Assembly (NCBI RefSeq): GCF_002278925.1
Contig: NZ_NCJH01000006.1
Coordinates: 124,001 to 188,000 of the forward strand
Length of the DNA stretch: 64,000 nt
From: Polaromonas sp. 39-63-25
Lineage (GTDB): Bacteria; Pseudomonadota; Gammaproteobacteria; Burkholderiales; Burkholderiaceae_C
Reading direction: 5' to 3'
Under the pieces are notes generated by a model. The model ran no database searches, was not told the origin of the DNA, and saw nothing but the letters and a program-made list of their open reading frames with translations. This document shows positions 29,921 through 39,485 of this stretch, piece by piece (position 1 is the stretch's first letter; each line of letters starts with the position of its first letter). Position numbers and translations under genes: made by a program.

Positions 29921-30991
29921 TCACTCATAGCCGAAGGTCTTGACGCGAGCCTCGTCGTCGGCCCAGCCGGAACGCACCTTGACCCAGATTTCCAGGAACA
30001 CCTTGCCGCCGGTCAGGGCTTCGAGTTCATGGCGGGCTTCGGTGCCGATGCGCTTGAGCTTTTCACCCTTCTCGCCAATGATCATGCCCTTGTGGCCGTC
30101 ACGCTCGACGACGATGGTGGCGGCGATCCGGCGCAACTCACCCTCCTGCTCGAACTTGTCGATGATCACGGTCGAGGTGTAGGGCAGCTCGTCGCCGGTC
30201 AGGCGGAACAGCTTTTCGCGGATGATCTCCGCCGCCATGAAACGCTCGCTGCGGTCGGTCAGTTCCTCGGCCCCGTACATCCAGGGCTGCGGGGGCAGGT
30301 ATTTCTCGCAGATGCCGAACAGGCGCTCGACATCCTTGGCGTTGTTGGCCGACATCGGCACGAACTCGGCAAAATTGTGCCGCGCCTGCATCTCCTTGAG
30401 CCAGGGCGCGATATCCGCGCGGCGGTGGATCAGGTCGAACTTGTTGGCCAGCAGGATGGCCGGCATGTTCGCCGGCAACAGCGACAGCACCTTGGCATCG
30501 GCCTGGTTGAACTGGCCCGCCTCGACGACAAACACAATCAGGTCCACGTCGTTGACGGCGCCGACCACCGTCTTGTTGAGCGAGCGGTTCAGGGCGTTGC
30601 CGTGCCGGGTCTGGAAACCGGGGGTATCGACAAACACAAACTGGGTGGCGCCCAGCGTGCGCATGCCGGTGATGCGGTGCCGCGTGGTCTGCGCCTTGCG
30701 CGAGGTGATGCTGATTTTCTGCCCCACCAGCGCGTTCAGCAGGGTCGACTTGCCCACATTGGGCTTGCCCACGATGGCGATCAGGCCGCAGCGCTGGCCT
30801 TCGACCGGCGGGGCGTTGTTGGCCTGCGAGGTCATGGCCTTGGCCAGCATGGCTTCCAGGGCCGCGTCCTGCGCGGGCACAACGGCCTCTGCCGGTTCAA
30901 CAGCAGGCGCAGCCTTGGCCTTGGCTTTGGTAGTGCCGGCAGGCGCTGCCGGGCGTGCCGGCTTGGAGGGAGTCTTTTTTGCGGGGGTCAT
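29921..30991 (-). CDS. era: GTPase Era with N-terminal extension
   Basis: Ribosome-associated GTPase needed for 16S rRNA maturation. 356 residues, about 55-60 longer than typical Era. The extra part is an N-terminal Lys/Ala/Pro-rich stretch ([19 protein letters not shown] to about residue 65). The G1 motif is [15 protein letters not shown]3 [11 protein letters not shown]4 ANKFDL. The C-terminal KH domain carries [20 protein letters not shown] and [14 protein letters not shown]. It is 44 bp from rnc. The extension is probably disordered and could mediate RNA binding; that is inference. Confidence 0.96.
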   Translation of the reverse strand: MTPAKKTPSKPARPAAPAGTTKAKAKAAPAVEPAEAVVPAQDAALEAMLAKAMTSQANNAPPVEGQRCGLIAIVGKPNVGKSTLLNALVGQKISITSRKAQTTRHRITGMRTLGATQFVFVDTPGFQTRHGNALNRSLNKTVVGAVNDVDLIVFVVEAGQFNQADAKVLSLLPANMPAILLANKFDLIHRRADIAPWLKEMQARHNFAEFVPMSANNAKDVERLFGICEKYLPPQPWMYGAEELTDRSERFMAAEIIREKLFRLTGDELPYTSTVIIDKFEQEGELRRIAATIVVERDGHKGMIIGEKGEKLKRIGTEARHELEALTGGKVFLEIWVKVRSGWADDEARVKTFGYE

Positions 30992-31035
30992 GGGGGTCGC
31001 CTGTTGGCGGCTGCGCTTGCAGCGCCTGTTTCAAA

Positions 31036-31734
31036 TCAAGGGAGCGTTTTTACATAAGCCAGCATCGCGGCGGCCGCTGCCTGCTCGCCGGCGCGCCGCG
31101 AGCCGCCAATGCCGCGCTCCGCACGGCCGAATTCGCTGATTTCACATTCCACGTCAAAGGTCTGCTTGTGGGCTGCGCCCAGCGTTCCGACCACGCGGTA
31201 GATCGGCAGGTTCATTTTGCGGCCCTGCAGCCATTCCTGCAACTCCGTCTTCGGGTCTTTGCCGATGGCCTGCATGGTCGGGTTGATTTCGACGTCCTGG
31301 AACAGCCGGCGCACCAGGCGGTCGGCCTTGTCGAAACCGGCGTCCAGAAACACGGCGCCAATGACCGCCTCCAGCGCATCGGCCAGGATGGACGGCCGTT
31401 TTTGTCCACCCGACTTGGCTTCACCCTCGCCGAGGCGTATCAACAGCGGCAGGCCGAGCTGCACGGCCAGCTTGTGCAGCGTGTCCTGCTTGACCAGGTT
31501 GGCGCGCACCCGCGACAAATCGCCCTCGGGTAACTCGCTCAGCCGCTCGTAGAGCAGCCCGGCCACCGCCAGGTTGAGCACGGAGTCACCCAAAAACTCG
31601 ACACGTTCGTTGTGGTCGGCCGAAAAACTGCGATGGGTCAGGGCCTGCTGCAGCAGGCGCGGATTGGAAAATTCGTGCTCCAGACGCGTTTGCAGCGCCT
31701 GCAGGTCCGGGCTCAAAGAAGGACTGGCACGCAC
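31036..31734 (-). CDS. rnc: Ribonuclease III
   Basis: Cleaves double-stranded RNA in rRNA and mRNA processing. 232 residues. The catalytic signature is ERVEFLGDSVLNLAVAGLLY, with the second acidic patch in LADALEAVIGAVFLDAG. The C-terminal dsRNA-binding domain runs from about residue 157 (KTELQEWLQGRKMNLPIYRV) to GGSRRAGEQAAAAAMLAYV. Its start abuts the DUF4845 gene stop, so the two are likely co-translated. Confidence 0.96.
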   Translation of the reverse strand: MRASPSLSPDLQALQTRLEHEFSNPRLLQQALTHRSFSADHNERVEFLGDSVLNLAVAGLLYERLSELPEGDLSRVRANLVKQDTLHKLAVQLGLPLLIRLGEGEAKSGGQKRPSILADALEAVIGAVFLDAGFDKADRLVRRLFQDVEINPTMQAIGKDPKTELQEWLQGRKMNLPIYRVVGTLGAAHKQTFDVECEISEFGRAERGIGGSRRAGEQAAAAAMLAYVKTLP

Positions 31735-32079
31735 TTATTTGGAGCGGCCGGAGTACTTGAGCAGCAGGTAAGCCGGCCCGCCAATGTGGATTTCCTTGTT
31801 GTAGGCAAAACTGACAATGACCTTGTCGCCCTCTTTGCCGACTTCGAGGTCCTTGCCGCCGATCGACCTGATGTCGTCAATCGCGGCCGCCTTGTCGAAA
31901 ATCATCCGCACCTCGGGCACGGTGCTGCCCTCGGCCGCCTTGTTGGCCGCCTTGGTGATGGACTGGAACTCGACCAGCGTGGGAAACACCTGGGCCGCGA
32001 TCACGCCCGCGAAAGCCAGTACACCGCCCACGAACAGGATGCCGATGAACGAAATGCCACGTTGCCGATTTTTCATCAT
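31735..32079 (-). CDS. DUF4845 family protein
   Basis: 114 residues; a conserved companion of lepB and rnc in betaproteobacteria. The N-terminus MMKNRQRGISFIGILFVGGV is a short basic segment followed by one hydrophobic helix and resembles a pseudopilin leader in shape, without the usual glutamate at position +5. The rest is a small soluble domain. Function is unknown; envelope-associated by its membrane helix. It lies 81 bp after lepB and abuts rnc. Confidence 0.85.
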   Translation of the reverse strand: MMKNRQRGISFIGILFVGGVLAFAGVIAAQVFPTLVEFQSITKAANKAAEGSTVPEVRMIFDKAAAIDDIRSIGGKDLEVGKEGDKVIVSFAYNKEIHIGGPAYLLLKYSGRSK

Positions 32080-32160
32080 GTGTTTCCCCAGCTGTTGTTA
32101 GTTGCGCCCCATGCCCCGCGCCGCCCCTGCCTTGCCGGCAGGGCCAGCCCGGATCATCCC

Positions 32161-33138
32161 TCAGTCCACCTTGCCGATGCGTTTGAGGTTACCAAAATTC
32201 ATCCAGACAAAAAAGGCCTTGCCGACGATGTTGGCCTCGGGCACAAAACCCCAGTAACGCGAATCCAGCGAATTGTCGCGGTTGTCGCCCATCATGAAAT
32301 AGTGCCCCTGCGGCACCTTGCAAACCACGCCCTCGCTACTGTAACGGCAATTTTGCCGATAGGGAAAGTCGGCTGCGCCGGCAATAAAGGCCGGCCGGTC
32401 CTCGTCATTGAGCACGCGGTAGGGCTTGTTGCCGCTGGTTTCCTGGAACTGCTTGGCGTAACGCAGGGCGTCTTCGTCAAAAAAATCAGGCAGCGCCACC
32501 TTGGATACAGGCTTGCCGTTGATGGTGAGTTTTTTGTTCAGGTAGGCCACCTCGTCACCGGGCACACCGACCACCCGCTTGATGTAGTCCAGGCTGGGCT
32601 GGGGCGGGTAACGGAACACCATCACATCGCCGCGCTGCGGGCTGTTGTTGTCAACGATTTTGAGGTTGATGACCGGAAGCCGCACGCCGTAATGGAATTT
32701 GTTGACGAGGATCAGGTCGCCCACCAGCATGGTCGGAATCATGGAGCCCGACGGGATCTTGAAAGGCTCGAACAGGAAAGAACGCAACAGAAACACGACC
32801 ACGATGACCGGGAAAAGCCCGGCGGTCCAGTCCAGCCACCAAGGCTGCATGATAACCCTCGCCCGGGCCTCCTCGATGTTGCCATCGACCTGGCTGATGC
32901 CGCGGGCGGCCAGTTCGCTGCGGCGCCGGACCGCCTCCTGCTCGATGATTTCGGCCGCCTTGCGGCGCTGGGGCCAGAAGTAAAACTTCTCGGCCAGCCA
33001 GTAAAGGCCCGTCACCACGGTCGCCAGAAACAGCAGCAGGGAGAAGTTGCCTTCCACCATGCCCATGTACCAGGCGCCGCCGTAACCGGCAAACAGGATC
33101 AGCACCAGCGCGGTGAGCGTACTCATGAAACCCAGCAT
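32161..33138 (-). CDS. lepB: Signal peptidase I
   Basis: Cleaves signal peptides from exported preproteins; active site on the periplasmic side. 325 residues. Two N-terminal membrane helices (about 5-25 and 100-120). The catalytic serine is in KIPSGSMIPTMLVGDLILVN and the catalytic lysine in YIKRVVGVPGDEVAY. Box D/E motifs MMGDNRDNSLDSRYWGFVP are near the C-terminus. It follows lepA with a 1-bp overlap. Confidence 0.97.
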   Translation of the reverse strand: MLGFMSTLTALVLILFAGYGGAWYMGMVEGNFSLLLFLATVVTGLYWLAEKFYFWPQRRKAAEIIEQEAVRRRSELAARGISQVDGNIEEARARVIMQPWWLDWTAGLFPVIVVVFLLRSFLFEPFKIPSGSMIPTMLVGDLILVNKFHYGVRLPVINLKIVDNNSPQRGDVMVFRYPPQPSLDYIKRVVGVPGDEVAYLNKKLTINGKPVSKVALPDFFDEDALRYAKQFQETSGNKPYRVLNDEDRPAFIAGAADFPYRQNCRYSSEGVVCKVPQGHYFMMGDNRDNSLDSRYWGFVPEANIVGKAFFVWMNFGNLKRIGKVD

Positions 33139-34952
33139 TATTCTTCTACCTGCAGGATGGCGAGGAAGGCCTCCTGGGGGACTTCCACCGAACCGATTTG
33201 TTTCATGCGTTTTTTTCCCGCTTTTTGTTTTTCAAGAAGCTTTTTCTTGCGTGAAATGTCGCCACCGTAACACTTGGCAATCACGTTCTTGCGCAGCGCC
33301 TTGATTGTCTCACGCGCAATGATGTTGGCCCCGATGGCGGCCTGGATCGCGACGTCGAACTGCTGGCGGGAAATGATCTCGCGCATCTTGGCCACCACCG
33401 CACGGCCGCGGTAGGCCGACTGGCTGCGGTGAACAATGATGGACAGCGCATCGACCTTCTCGCCGTTGAGCAGGATGTCGACCTTGACCACGTCGGACGC
33501 CCGGAACTCCTTGAACTCGTAATCCATGGACGCGTAGCCGCGCGAGACCGATTTGAGCTTGTCGAAGAAGTCCAGCACGATCTCGCCCAGCGGCATTTCG
33601 TAGGTCAGCATGACCTGCTTGCCGTGGTAAGCCATGTTGAGCTGCACGCCGCGTTTGAGGTTGGCCAGCGTCATGACGGCGCCCACGTACTCCTGCGGCA
33701 TGTACAGGTGCACGGTCACGATGGGCTCGCGGATTTCGTTGACCCTGCCGGCATCGGGAATTTTCGACGGGTTTTCGACCATGATGATCTCGCCGTCGGC
33801 CTTGAGCACCTGGTAGACCACGCTGGGCGCGGTCGTGATCAGGTCCTGGTCGAACTCGCGTTCCAACCGCTCCTGCACGATCTCCATGTGCAACAGGCCC
33901 AGGAAACCGCAGCGAAAGCCAAAACCCAGCGCCTGGCTGACTTCCGGTTCGTAATGCAGGGACGCATCGTTGAGCTTGAGCTTTTCCAGCGCGTCGCGCA
34001 GCGAGTCGTACTCGCTGGCTTCGGTCGGGTACAGACCGGCAAACACCTGCGGCTGGATTTCCTTGAAGCCGGGCAAGGCCTCGGTGGCGGTGGCGGCCGC
34101 GCCGCCGGTGCCCGGCCTGATCAGCGTCACGGTGTCGCCGACCCGCGCCGCCTGAAGTTCCTTGATGCCGGCAATGATGAAGCCGACCTCGCCCGCTTCC
34201 AGCGCGGGACGCGGCTCGGTATGCGGCGTGAAAACCCCCAGCTGGTCGGCGTTGTAAGTCGCCTCGCTGGCCATCAGCTTGATGCGCTCGCCCTTGACCA
34301 GCCGGCCGTCCACCACACGCACCAGCATCACGACACCCACATAGGCGTCGTACCAGCTGTCGACAATCATCGCGCGCAGCGGCCCGTCCGGGTTGCCCTG
34401 CGGCGGCGGGATGCGGGCAATCACCGCCTCCAGGATTTCGTCGATGCCCATGCCGGTCTTGGCGCTGCAGGGAATCGCGTCAGTGGCATCGATGCCGATC
34501 ACGTCCTCGATTTCCTGCTTCGCGTTTTCCGGATCGGCCTGCGGCAAATCCATCTTGTTGAGCACCGGCACCACCGTCACGCCGAGGTCGAGTGCGGTGT
34601 AGCAGTTGGCCACGGTCTGCGCTTCCACACCCTGGCTCGCATCGACCACCAGCAGCGCACCTTCGCAGGCCGACAGCGAGCGGCTCACTTCATACGAGAA
34701 GTCGACGTGGCCGGGCGTGTCGATCAGATTGAGGTTGTAAACCTGGCCGTCGAGGGCCTTGTATTTGAGCGCGGCGGTCTGCGCCTTGATGGTTATCCCA
34801 CGCTCCTTTTCCAGATCCATGGAGTCGAGCACCTGCGCGCTCATCTCGCGATCCTGCAATCCGCCGCAACGCTGGATGATGCGATCGGCCAGCGTGGATT
34901 TGCCGTGATCAATGTGCGCAATGATCGAAAAATTTCTGATGTGATTCATCAA
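33138..34952 (-). CDS. lepA: Elongation factor 4
   Basis: Ribosome-bound translational GTPase that back-translocates or aids ribosome biogenesis. 604 residues. G1 is [16 protein letters not shown], switch II contains [16 protein letters not shown], and G4 is [10 protein letters not shown]. The EF4-specific C-terminal domain ends [23 protein letters not shown] 34949 is an alternative start one codon later (MMNH). First gene of the minus-strand lepA-lepB-DUF4845-rnc-era cluster, 60 bp downstream of a strong minus-strand terminator. Confidence 0.98.
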   Translation of the reverse strand: MMNHIRNFSIIAHIDHGKSTLADRIIQRCGGLQDREMSAQVLDSMDLEKERGITIKAQTAALKYKALDGQVYNLNLIDTPGHVDFSYEVSRSLSACEGALLVVDASQGVEAQTVANCYTALDLGVTVVPVLNKMDLPQADPENAKQEIEDVIGIDATDAIPCSAKTGMGIDEILEAVIARIPPPQGNPDGPLRAMIVDSWYDAYVGVVMLVRVVDGRLVKGERIKLMASEATYNADQLGVFTPHTEPRPALEAGEVGFIIAGIKELQAARVGDTVTLIRPGTGGAAATATEALPGFKEIQPQVFAGLYPTEASEYDSLRDALEKLKLNDASLHYEPEVSQALGFGFRCGFLGLLHMEIVQERLEREFDQDLITTAPSVVYQVLKADGEIIMVENPSKIPDAGRVNEIREPIVTVHLYMPQEYVGAVMTLANLKRGVQLNMAYHGKQVMLTYEMPLGEIVLDFFDKLKSVSRGYASMDYEFKEFRASDVVKVDILLNGEKVDALSIIVHRSQSAYRGRAVVAKMREIISRQQFDVAIQAAIGANIIARETIKALRKNVIAKCYGGDISRKKKLLEKQKAGKKRMKQIGSVEVPQEAFLAILQVEE

Positions 34953-35011
34953 AGGGAACGCCTAAGTGCTTGAAAGTATTGCGAAGAGCCCGCGGTCAAT
35001 TCGCGAAAGCC

Positions 35012-35043
35012 ATAAAAAAGGGCGCGTCACTTGTGACGCGCCC
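35012..35043 (-). terminator. Strong minus-strand rho-independent terminator
   Basis: GGGCGCGTCAC / GTGACGCGCCC forms an 11-bp perfect stem with a two-base loop (at 35020-35043), with six As to its left giving a U-tract on minus-strand RNA. mucD already has its own terminator upstream, so this one may end a separate short transcript starting between 35044 and 35423. Confidence 0.8.
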
Positions 35044-35160
35044 TGAACCAACAATCTATGGCAACTGCGATAGTTGGAAGCTTCATTGTAGGCAAAAAGC
35101 CGACCACGCATAGCCTCGAAATTGCCAAATTTTTCTCGTTGCAGGGCAGCAACATGAATC

Positions 35161-35227
35161 TTATGCACAAGTTATTCACAATTTTAACTGAGAGCCTATG
35201 GACAACATGTGGGTGATCTGTGGATCA
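35161..35227. promoter_or_regulatory. Cluster of DnaA-box-like sites
   Basis: TTATGCACA (35161-35169) and TTATTCACA (35172-35180) on the plus strand, and TGTGGATCA (35219-35227; TGATCCACA on the minus strand) each differ from TTATCCACA at one position. Two weaker two-mismatch sites lie between (TATGGACAA, TGTGGGTGA). The density within 67 bp is unusual for a GC-rich genome. Confidence 0.45.
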
Positions 35228-35423
35228 GCAGTGAATCGTGCCAATTCATGCAGCGTAGCGGTTTTTTCAACGCTTGATATATCGGAATGATCCGGAATAT
35301 GGCTTCCATTCTACCCAAATCGCTCATTAGCCAAATCTCAAGTTAGCAGACGCAAACATTCGTCGAGCCCGGGAGCAGGGAAAAAATATTTTTTTGACAT
35401 GCCGGTCAGGCGGCATTTCAGGC

Positions 35424-35454
35424 AAAACCCCCAAGCCCGTCAGGGTATGGGGGC
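35424..35454 (-). terminator. Terminator after mucD
   Basis: On the minus strand CCCCCATACCCTGACGGGCT-TGGGGG is followed by TTTTG. It ends the rpoE-rseA-rseB-mucD unit about 57 bp after the mucD stop. Confidence 0.65.
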
Positions 35455-35510
35455 TGCCAGGACAGGCTTCTGCGCAGTCGGCGGGCATGGTTGCCCACCC
35501 CTCGCAGCCC

Positions 35511-36971
35511 TTAACGCAAGGGACGGATCAGCGCGAACTGCGCCACGTCGCCGCGCCGGAACAGCACGTTGATCACCTTGCTCTTGTCGGTTTTGGCCAG
35601 CACCGCTTCAAAGTCCTTGACGCTGGTGACCTCCGTGTTTGCAATCGCCAGAATCACATCGCCCTCACGCAAGCCGGCGCGCGCGGCGGCGCCCTCACTC
35701 GCATCCACCTTGACGCCGCCCTTGAGCTTGAGCTCCTTCTTCAGGGCCTCGGGCAACTCGCTGACCACCAACCCGATCACCTGCGCCGGTCCGGCCACCG
35801 GTGCTTTGCTCTCGGGTGCCTGGGCCTTGCGCACCGGCTTTTCTGCCTCCACCTCGGCAATCGTCACGTTGAAGTCCCGGGTACTGCCGCGCCTGAAGAC
35901 GGTGATCGTGGTTTTGGTACCGGGCTTCACATTGCCCACCATACGCGGCAGGTCGGTTGCCCGGTCAATCACCTTGCCCTCAAATCTGGTGATGATGTCG
36001 CCCGCTTCGATCCCGGCTTTTTCCGCAGGCGATCCGGCTTCGACGCCGCGCACCAGCGCACCTTGCGGTTTGCCCAGTCCGATGGACTCCGCCACGTCCT
36101 TGCTGACCTGGTCGATCTGCACGCCGATGCGACCGCGCGTCACCCGTCCATTGGTGCGCAACTGGTCGGCCACGCGGGTGGCCTCGTCAATTGGAATGGC
36201 AAACGAGATGCCCTGGAAGCCACCGGAGCGCGAGTAGATCTGGCTGTTGATACCCACCACCTCGCCACGCATGTTGATCAGCGGGCCGCCCGAGTTGCCC
36301 GGATTGATCGCCACATCGGTCTGGATGAAAGGCAGGTAGTCGCCGGTGTCGCGCTGCTTGGCGCTCACAATGCCGGCGGTCACCGTGTTCTCAAGGCCGA
36401 AAGGCGAACCGATCGCCATGACCCACTCCCCTACTTTCAGGCGGCTGATATCGCCGATTTTCACGGCCGACAAGCCCGCGGCCTCGATTTTGACCAAAGC
36501 CACGTCGGTGCGCTTGTCGGTACCGATGATCTTCGCCTTGAACTCGCGCTTGTCCGTCAGCGTCACCAGCACCTCATCGGCGCCTTCGACGACATGGGCA
36601 TTGGTCATGACCAGCCCGTCGGTGCTGAGGATGAATCCCGAACCCACGCCGCGCGGCTGCTCTTCGTCAGGCTGGCCACGGTCCGGCTTGGGTGTGCGCG
36701 GCATGTTGGGCGGCACCGGAATGCCGAAGCGCCGGAAAAATTCCAGCATCTGCTCGTCGGCGCTGCCGGCTGCTCCGGCCTTGACTTTTTCAACGGTCCG
36801 GATGTTGACGACCGAAGGACCGACCGCTTCGACCAGGTCCGTGAAGTCCGGCAGGGTCCTGACTTGCGCCATCACCGGCTGCACAGGCATCACGGCCAGG
36901 ACGGTGCCCAACGCCAGCGTACCGGCGACGAGGCAGGAGCGACCTTGTTTCCAGTTCAATATAAACATCAT
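35511..36971 (-). CDS. mucD: Periplasmic serine protease MucD (DegP/HtrA family)
   Basis: Envelope quality-control protease and chaperone. 486 residues. An N-terminal hydrophobic segment serves as signal peptide (about 12-35, ending near PVMAQVRTL). The trypsin-like triad is visible: histidine in MTNAHVVEGADEVLV, aspartate in KRTDVALVKIEA, serine in INPGNSGGPLINMRGEV. Two PDZ domains follow (about residues 270-370 and 395-480; GSPAEKAGIEAGDIITRFEG and AARAGLREGDVILAI). It ends the sigma-E operon, as in pseudomonads. Confidence 0.95.
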   Translation of the reverse strand: MMFILNWKQGRSCLVAGTLALGTVLAVMPVQPVMAQVRTLPDFTDLVEAVGPSVVNIRTVEKVKAGAAGSADEQMLEFFRRFGIPVPPNMPRTPKPDRGQPDEEQPRGVGSGFILSTDGLVMTNAHVVEGADEVLVTLTDKREFKAKIIGTDKRTDVALVKIEAAGLSAVKIGDISRLKVGEWVMAIGSPFGLENTVTAGIVSAKQRDTGDYLPFIQTDVAINPGNSGGPLINMRGEVVGINSQIYSRSGGFQGISFAIPIDEATRVADQLRTNGRVTRGRIGVQIDQVSKDVAESIGLGKPQGALVRGVEAGSPAEKAGIEAGDIITRFEGKVIDRATDLPRMVGNVKPGTKTTITVFRRGSTRDFNVTIAEVEAEKPVRKAQAPESKAPVAGPAQVIGLVVSELPEALKKELKLKGGVKVDASEGAAARAGLREGDVILAIANTEVTSVKDFEAVLAKTDKSKVINVLFRRGDVAQFALIRPLR

Positions 36972-37073
36972 CAGCCTTTGAAAAAATTGTCGGGAAAGAA
37001 GAGAAACCCGCGTGTTGAATCAGGTGCCGGCCGGCCCGCGACAACAGGCAAGGGCCAGGACGACATGGGTGCG

Positions 37074-38096
37074 CTATTTCCTGCGTTCAAGACCATTGGC
37101 AAACAGGCTCAGGGTGGCCATGGGCACCTCGCCCATCACTGTCAGCCAGTAAGCGTCGACACGCCGGGTCAGCGACTGCGTGGCCCCCAGGGACACCCTG
37201 GATTCCCGGAGAGGGCGCTGGGCATCAAACGACTCGACAAAAATCGATACCGACGCCAGGCCGTCCGAAAAAACCCACTGCATGGGCTCGCTTCCCGACT
37301 GCCCCGCGAGCGGGCGCTTGTAGCAACTCATGGACTGAAAGCCCGGCACCGGCGTTTTCATCACCCAGCCTTCGGCGCTGGCCGTGGTCTTGACCAGTCC
37401 CGGTTTTTCGACCCGGTAGCCATCGACCTTGGCCATCATTTGCGCCAGCTTGTCGATCCTGACCGGCGCATCGAGCTGCAATTCCGAAAAAGCCGCCTGC
37501 TCCAGCACCTTGCCATCGGCATCGAGCGTCTGCAGCTTGACGACCATGCCCTTCTTCTGTTCGGCCCAGACGCGGTAGCCGAAGCGCATCGTGTCGCGGG
37601 GAATCAGGGCGACGATGTCGGCCTCCACCCCTGCCACCCGCTCGCTGCCCTCGTGTCGGGCCTTGTAGAAATCGGCGATGTGGCTGTCGGTGGACTTGAG
37701 CAGTTGGGGAAAAAGGCCCAGCGACTCCTGCTTTTCGGCACGCACCACCTTCTGGTCGGGCATGAAGGTCACGACCTGGTCGTTGTGCCGGAAAACAGTA
37801 CGCGGGGCCCCGGTCAGGGTCTCGACCTTTTCGATCTGCTGGGTTCCGTCGCAGACATGCCAGATCTTCGCGCTGGACATGACGCCGCCGGAGGACACCA
37901 CAAAAGTGCCCACGTAAGACCGGTTTCTGGAGGCTTCATGCATGCGCATCAACCAATCGTTGATGCTCCTGGGCTCCGCAGCCTGGCCCGGTGCTGCTGC
38001 TGTTGCTGCGGGTGCCGGGGCCTGGGCCGCTACATAATTTGCAGCAAATAGCGCACACGCAGCAAGGGCCAGCGGGCGAAAATAGCTGAAATTCAT
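37074..38096 (-). CDS. rseB: Sigma-E regulatory protein RseB/MucB
   Basis: Periplasmic protein that binds the anti-sigma factor RseA and senses envelope lipids. 340 residues from ATG 38096 (MNFSYFRPLALAACALFAAN), with a signal peptide cleaved near YVAAQ. The family pattern starts at DWLMRMHEASRNRSYVGTFV and includes YRVWAEQKKGMVVKLQTLD. The longer in-frame extension (to 38399) overlaps rseA and is not part of the gene. It is 37 bp after rseA. Confidence 0.93.
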   Translation of the reverse strand: MNFSYFRPLALAACALFAANYVAAQAPAPAATAAAPGQAAEPRSINDWLMRMHEASRNRSYVGTFVVSSGGVMSSAKIWHVCDGTQQIEKVETLTGAPRTVFRHNDQVVTFMPDQKVVRAEKQESLGLFPQLLKSTDSHIADFYKARHEGSERVAGVEADIVALIPRDTMRFGYRVWAEQKKGMVVKLQTLDADGKVLEQAAFSELQLDAPVRIDKLAQMMAKVDGYRVEKPGLVKTTASAEGWVMKTPVPGFQSMSCYKRPLAGQSGSEPMQWVFSDGLASVSIFVESFDAQRPLRESRVSLGATQSLTRRVDAYWLTVMGEVPMATLSLFANGLERRK

Positions 38097-38133
38097 GGGA
38101 TGAACCGGCCTGGTCTTGCCTGTGCTAGCCACG

Positions 38134-38757
38134 TCAGCGACGCTCGCCCTGGGGCGACTCGAAGGTGGCGTTTCGCAGGAAGCCCGAGGGCATCTGCAGG
38201 GCCGACGCGCCACCCAGTTGCCGGTGGGCCGCCAGCAGTTCCTGCGTCCTCGCATCGCGCACCAGGGTCCCCCGCTCCGACACCACCAGCACCTGCTGCG
38301 CAGCAGGCTCCGAGCGGGCCAGTTGCGGTGCAGCCGAAGGCGACAGCAGGCCGGCGCCGGCATTCCAGGCAATCGCCGCCACCGCAGCGACGGACGCAAA
38401 CCCCGCCACCAGCTTCCAGGGGAAGCTGGCGTCGTTGGCGGCTTCGCCTACGGTCCATCCGGCTCGCCCGCCCGGCGCGTGACGTACTTCCGGCAGAGCC
38501 GGCGCAGCAACGATGACCGGCTCCTGGCTCAGGCGCACCCGCAGGCGCGCCATAAAGGCCGTATCCGCTGCGTGCGGGCTCAGTTCCGGCGAACGCAACA
38601 CATCGCCAATCAGGTGATAGGTGTTCCAGCTGTCCAGCGCCTGGGCATCGGCCTCGCAGGCCGCCAGCGCACGGGCAAAGTCCTCGCTTGCCAGCTGGCC
38701 GTCAGCCAGGGCGGAGATCAACTCACTGTGTTGCGTCATCGGTTTCATGGTGTCCAT
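38134..38757 (-). CDS. rseA: Anti-sigma-E factor RseA
   Basis: Inner-membrane protein whose cytoplasmic N-terminus holds RpoE inactive. 207 residues from 38757; ATG 38748 or 38739 are alternatives (MKPM, MTQH). The N-terminal domain ELISALADGQLASEDFARAL and WNTYHLIGDVLRS is the RseA pattern. One membrane helix (about residues 112-130, KLVAGFASVAAVAAIAWNAG) is followed by a periplasmic part. It lies between rpoE and rseB. Confidence 0.92.
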   Translation of the reverse strand: MDTMKPMTQHSELISALADGQLASEDFARALAACEADAQALDSWNTYHLIGDVLRSPELSPHAADTAFMARLRVRLSQEPVIVAAPALPEVRHAPGGRAGWTVGEAANDASFPWKLVAGFASVAAVAAIAWNAGAGLLSPSAAPQLARSEPAAQQVLVVSERGTLVRDARTQELLAAHRQLGGASALQMPSGFLRNATFESPQGERR

Positions 38758-38840
38758 GGGCAGCTTGGGTCTGCCGGTTTCAATCGTTTACTCTGTCGTT
38801 TACTCTGGCTTGCATCGGCTCGTCGCTACTTCTCGACAAA

Positions 38841-39485
38841 CTACCAGCGCTTGCCGGACTGGTTTTCCAGCAAGGGCTTGATCCTGGAAGAGATCGCTTC
38901 CCGGGCCCTGAAAATCCGCGACCGCACGGTGCCGATCGGGCAGTTCATGACTTCCGCAATCTCTTCATAACTCAGCCCTTCAATTTCCCGCAGCGTGATG
39001 GCCTGGCGCAACTCCTCGGGCAAAGCCTCCATGGCGGCGTTGACCATTTGCGCGATCTCCTTGCCGGCCAGCACGGCTTCGGGCGTTTCCGAACTGATTA
39101 GTTCGTTTTCCAGCGGGGAAGTTTCATCGCTTTCATCGCTTTGGCCGGATTTGAAGGAATTCTCTGACACCGTGGGGTCGCGCTTGAGCTCCATCAAGGC
39201 CTTTTTGGCGGTATTGACAGCGATGCGGTACAGCCAGGTGTAGAACTGGGCTTCGCCCCTGAACTGGGCAAGCGCGCGGTAGGCACGAATGAAGGTTTCC
39301 TGGGCAATGTCCTCGACCAGGTCCACATCACGCACCATGCGCCCGATCAGGCGCTGGATGCGGCGCTGGTACTTGATGACCAGCAGCTCAAAGGCCTTCT
39401 GGTCCCCCGCGACAGTGCGCTCGACCAGCATGGCATCGCTGTCGCTTGGCGCGGCCGGCTCCTGCGGGGACTCGTCGGTACTCAT
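38841..39485 (-). CDS. rpoE: RNA polymerase sigma-E factor
   Basis: ECF sigma factor for envelope stress. 214 residues. Region 2 has LVIKYQRRIQRLIGRMVRD, DLVEDIAQETFIRAYRAL, and FYTWLYRIAVNTAKKALMEL; region 4 carries LREIEGLSYEEIAEVMNCPI-GTVRSRIFRAREAI. The N-terminal 15 residues (PQEPAAPSDSDAM) are an extra compared with E. coli RpoE. Its start overlaps the stop of an upstream membrane-protein gene by 4 bp. Confidence 0.97.
   Translation of the reverse strand: MSTDESPQEPAAPSDSDAMLVERTVAGDQKAFELLVIKYQRRIQRLIGRMVRDVDLVEDIAQETFIRAYRALAQFRGEAQFYTWLYRIAVNTAKKALMELKRDPTVSENSFKSGQSDESDETSPLENELISSETPEAVLAGKEIAQMVNAAMEALPEELRQAITLREIEGLSYEEIAEVMNCPIGTVRSRIFRAREAISSRIKPLLENQSGKRW

Larger units (their letters stand above)
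34953..35510. other. Intergenic region between mucD and lepA
   Basis: 558 bp without a gene. It contains two minus-strand terminators (35012-35043 and 35424-35454), a cluster of DnaA-box-like 9-mers (35161-35227), and AT-rich tracts including AAAAAATATTTTTTT near 35384. The presumed lepA promoter must lie in the left part. A 68-codon minus-strand frame here (34962-35168) runs through the terminator and was not accepted. Confidence 0.5.

Noticed and set aside
34962-35168. 68-codon minus-strand frame upstream of lepA
   Set aside because: Runs through a strong terminator hairpin and has no ribosome binding site or conserved features.
35161-35227. Chromosomal replication origin
   Set aside because: DnaA-like boxes are present, but dnaA, dnaN, rpmH and gidA are not nearby and no box is a perfect match; kept only as a DnaA-box cluster.
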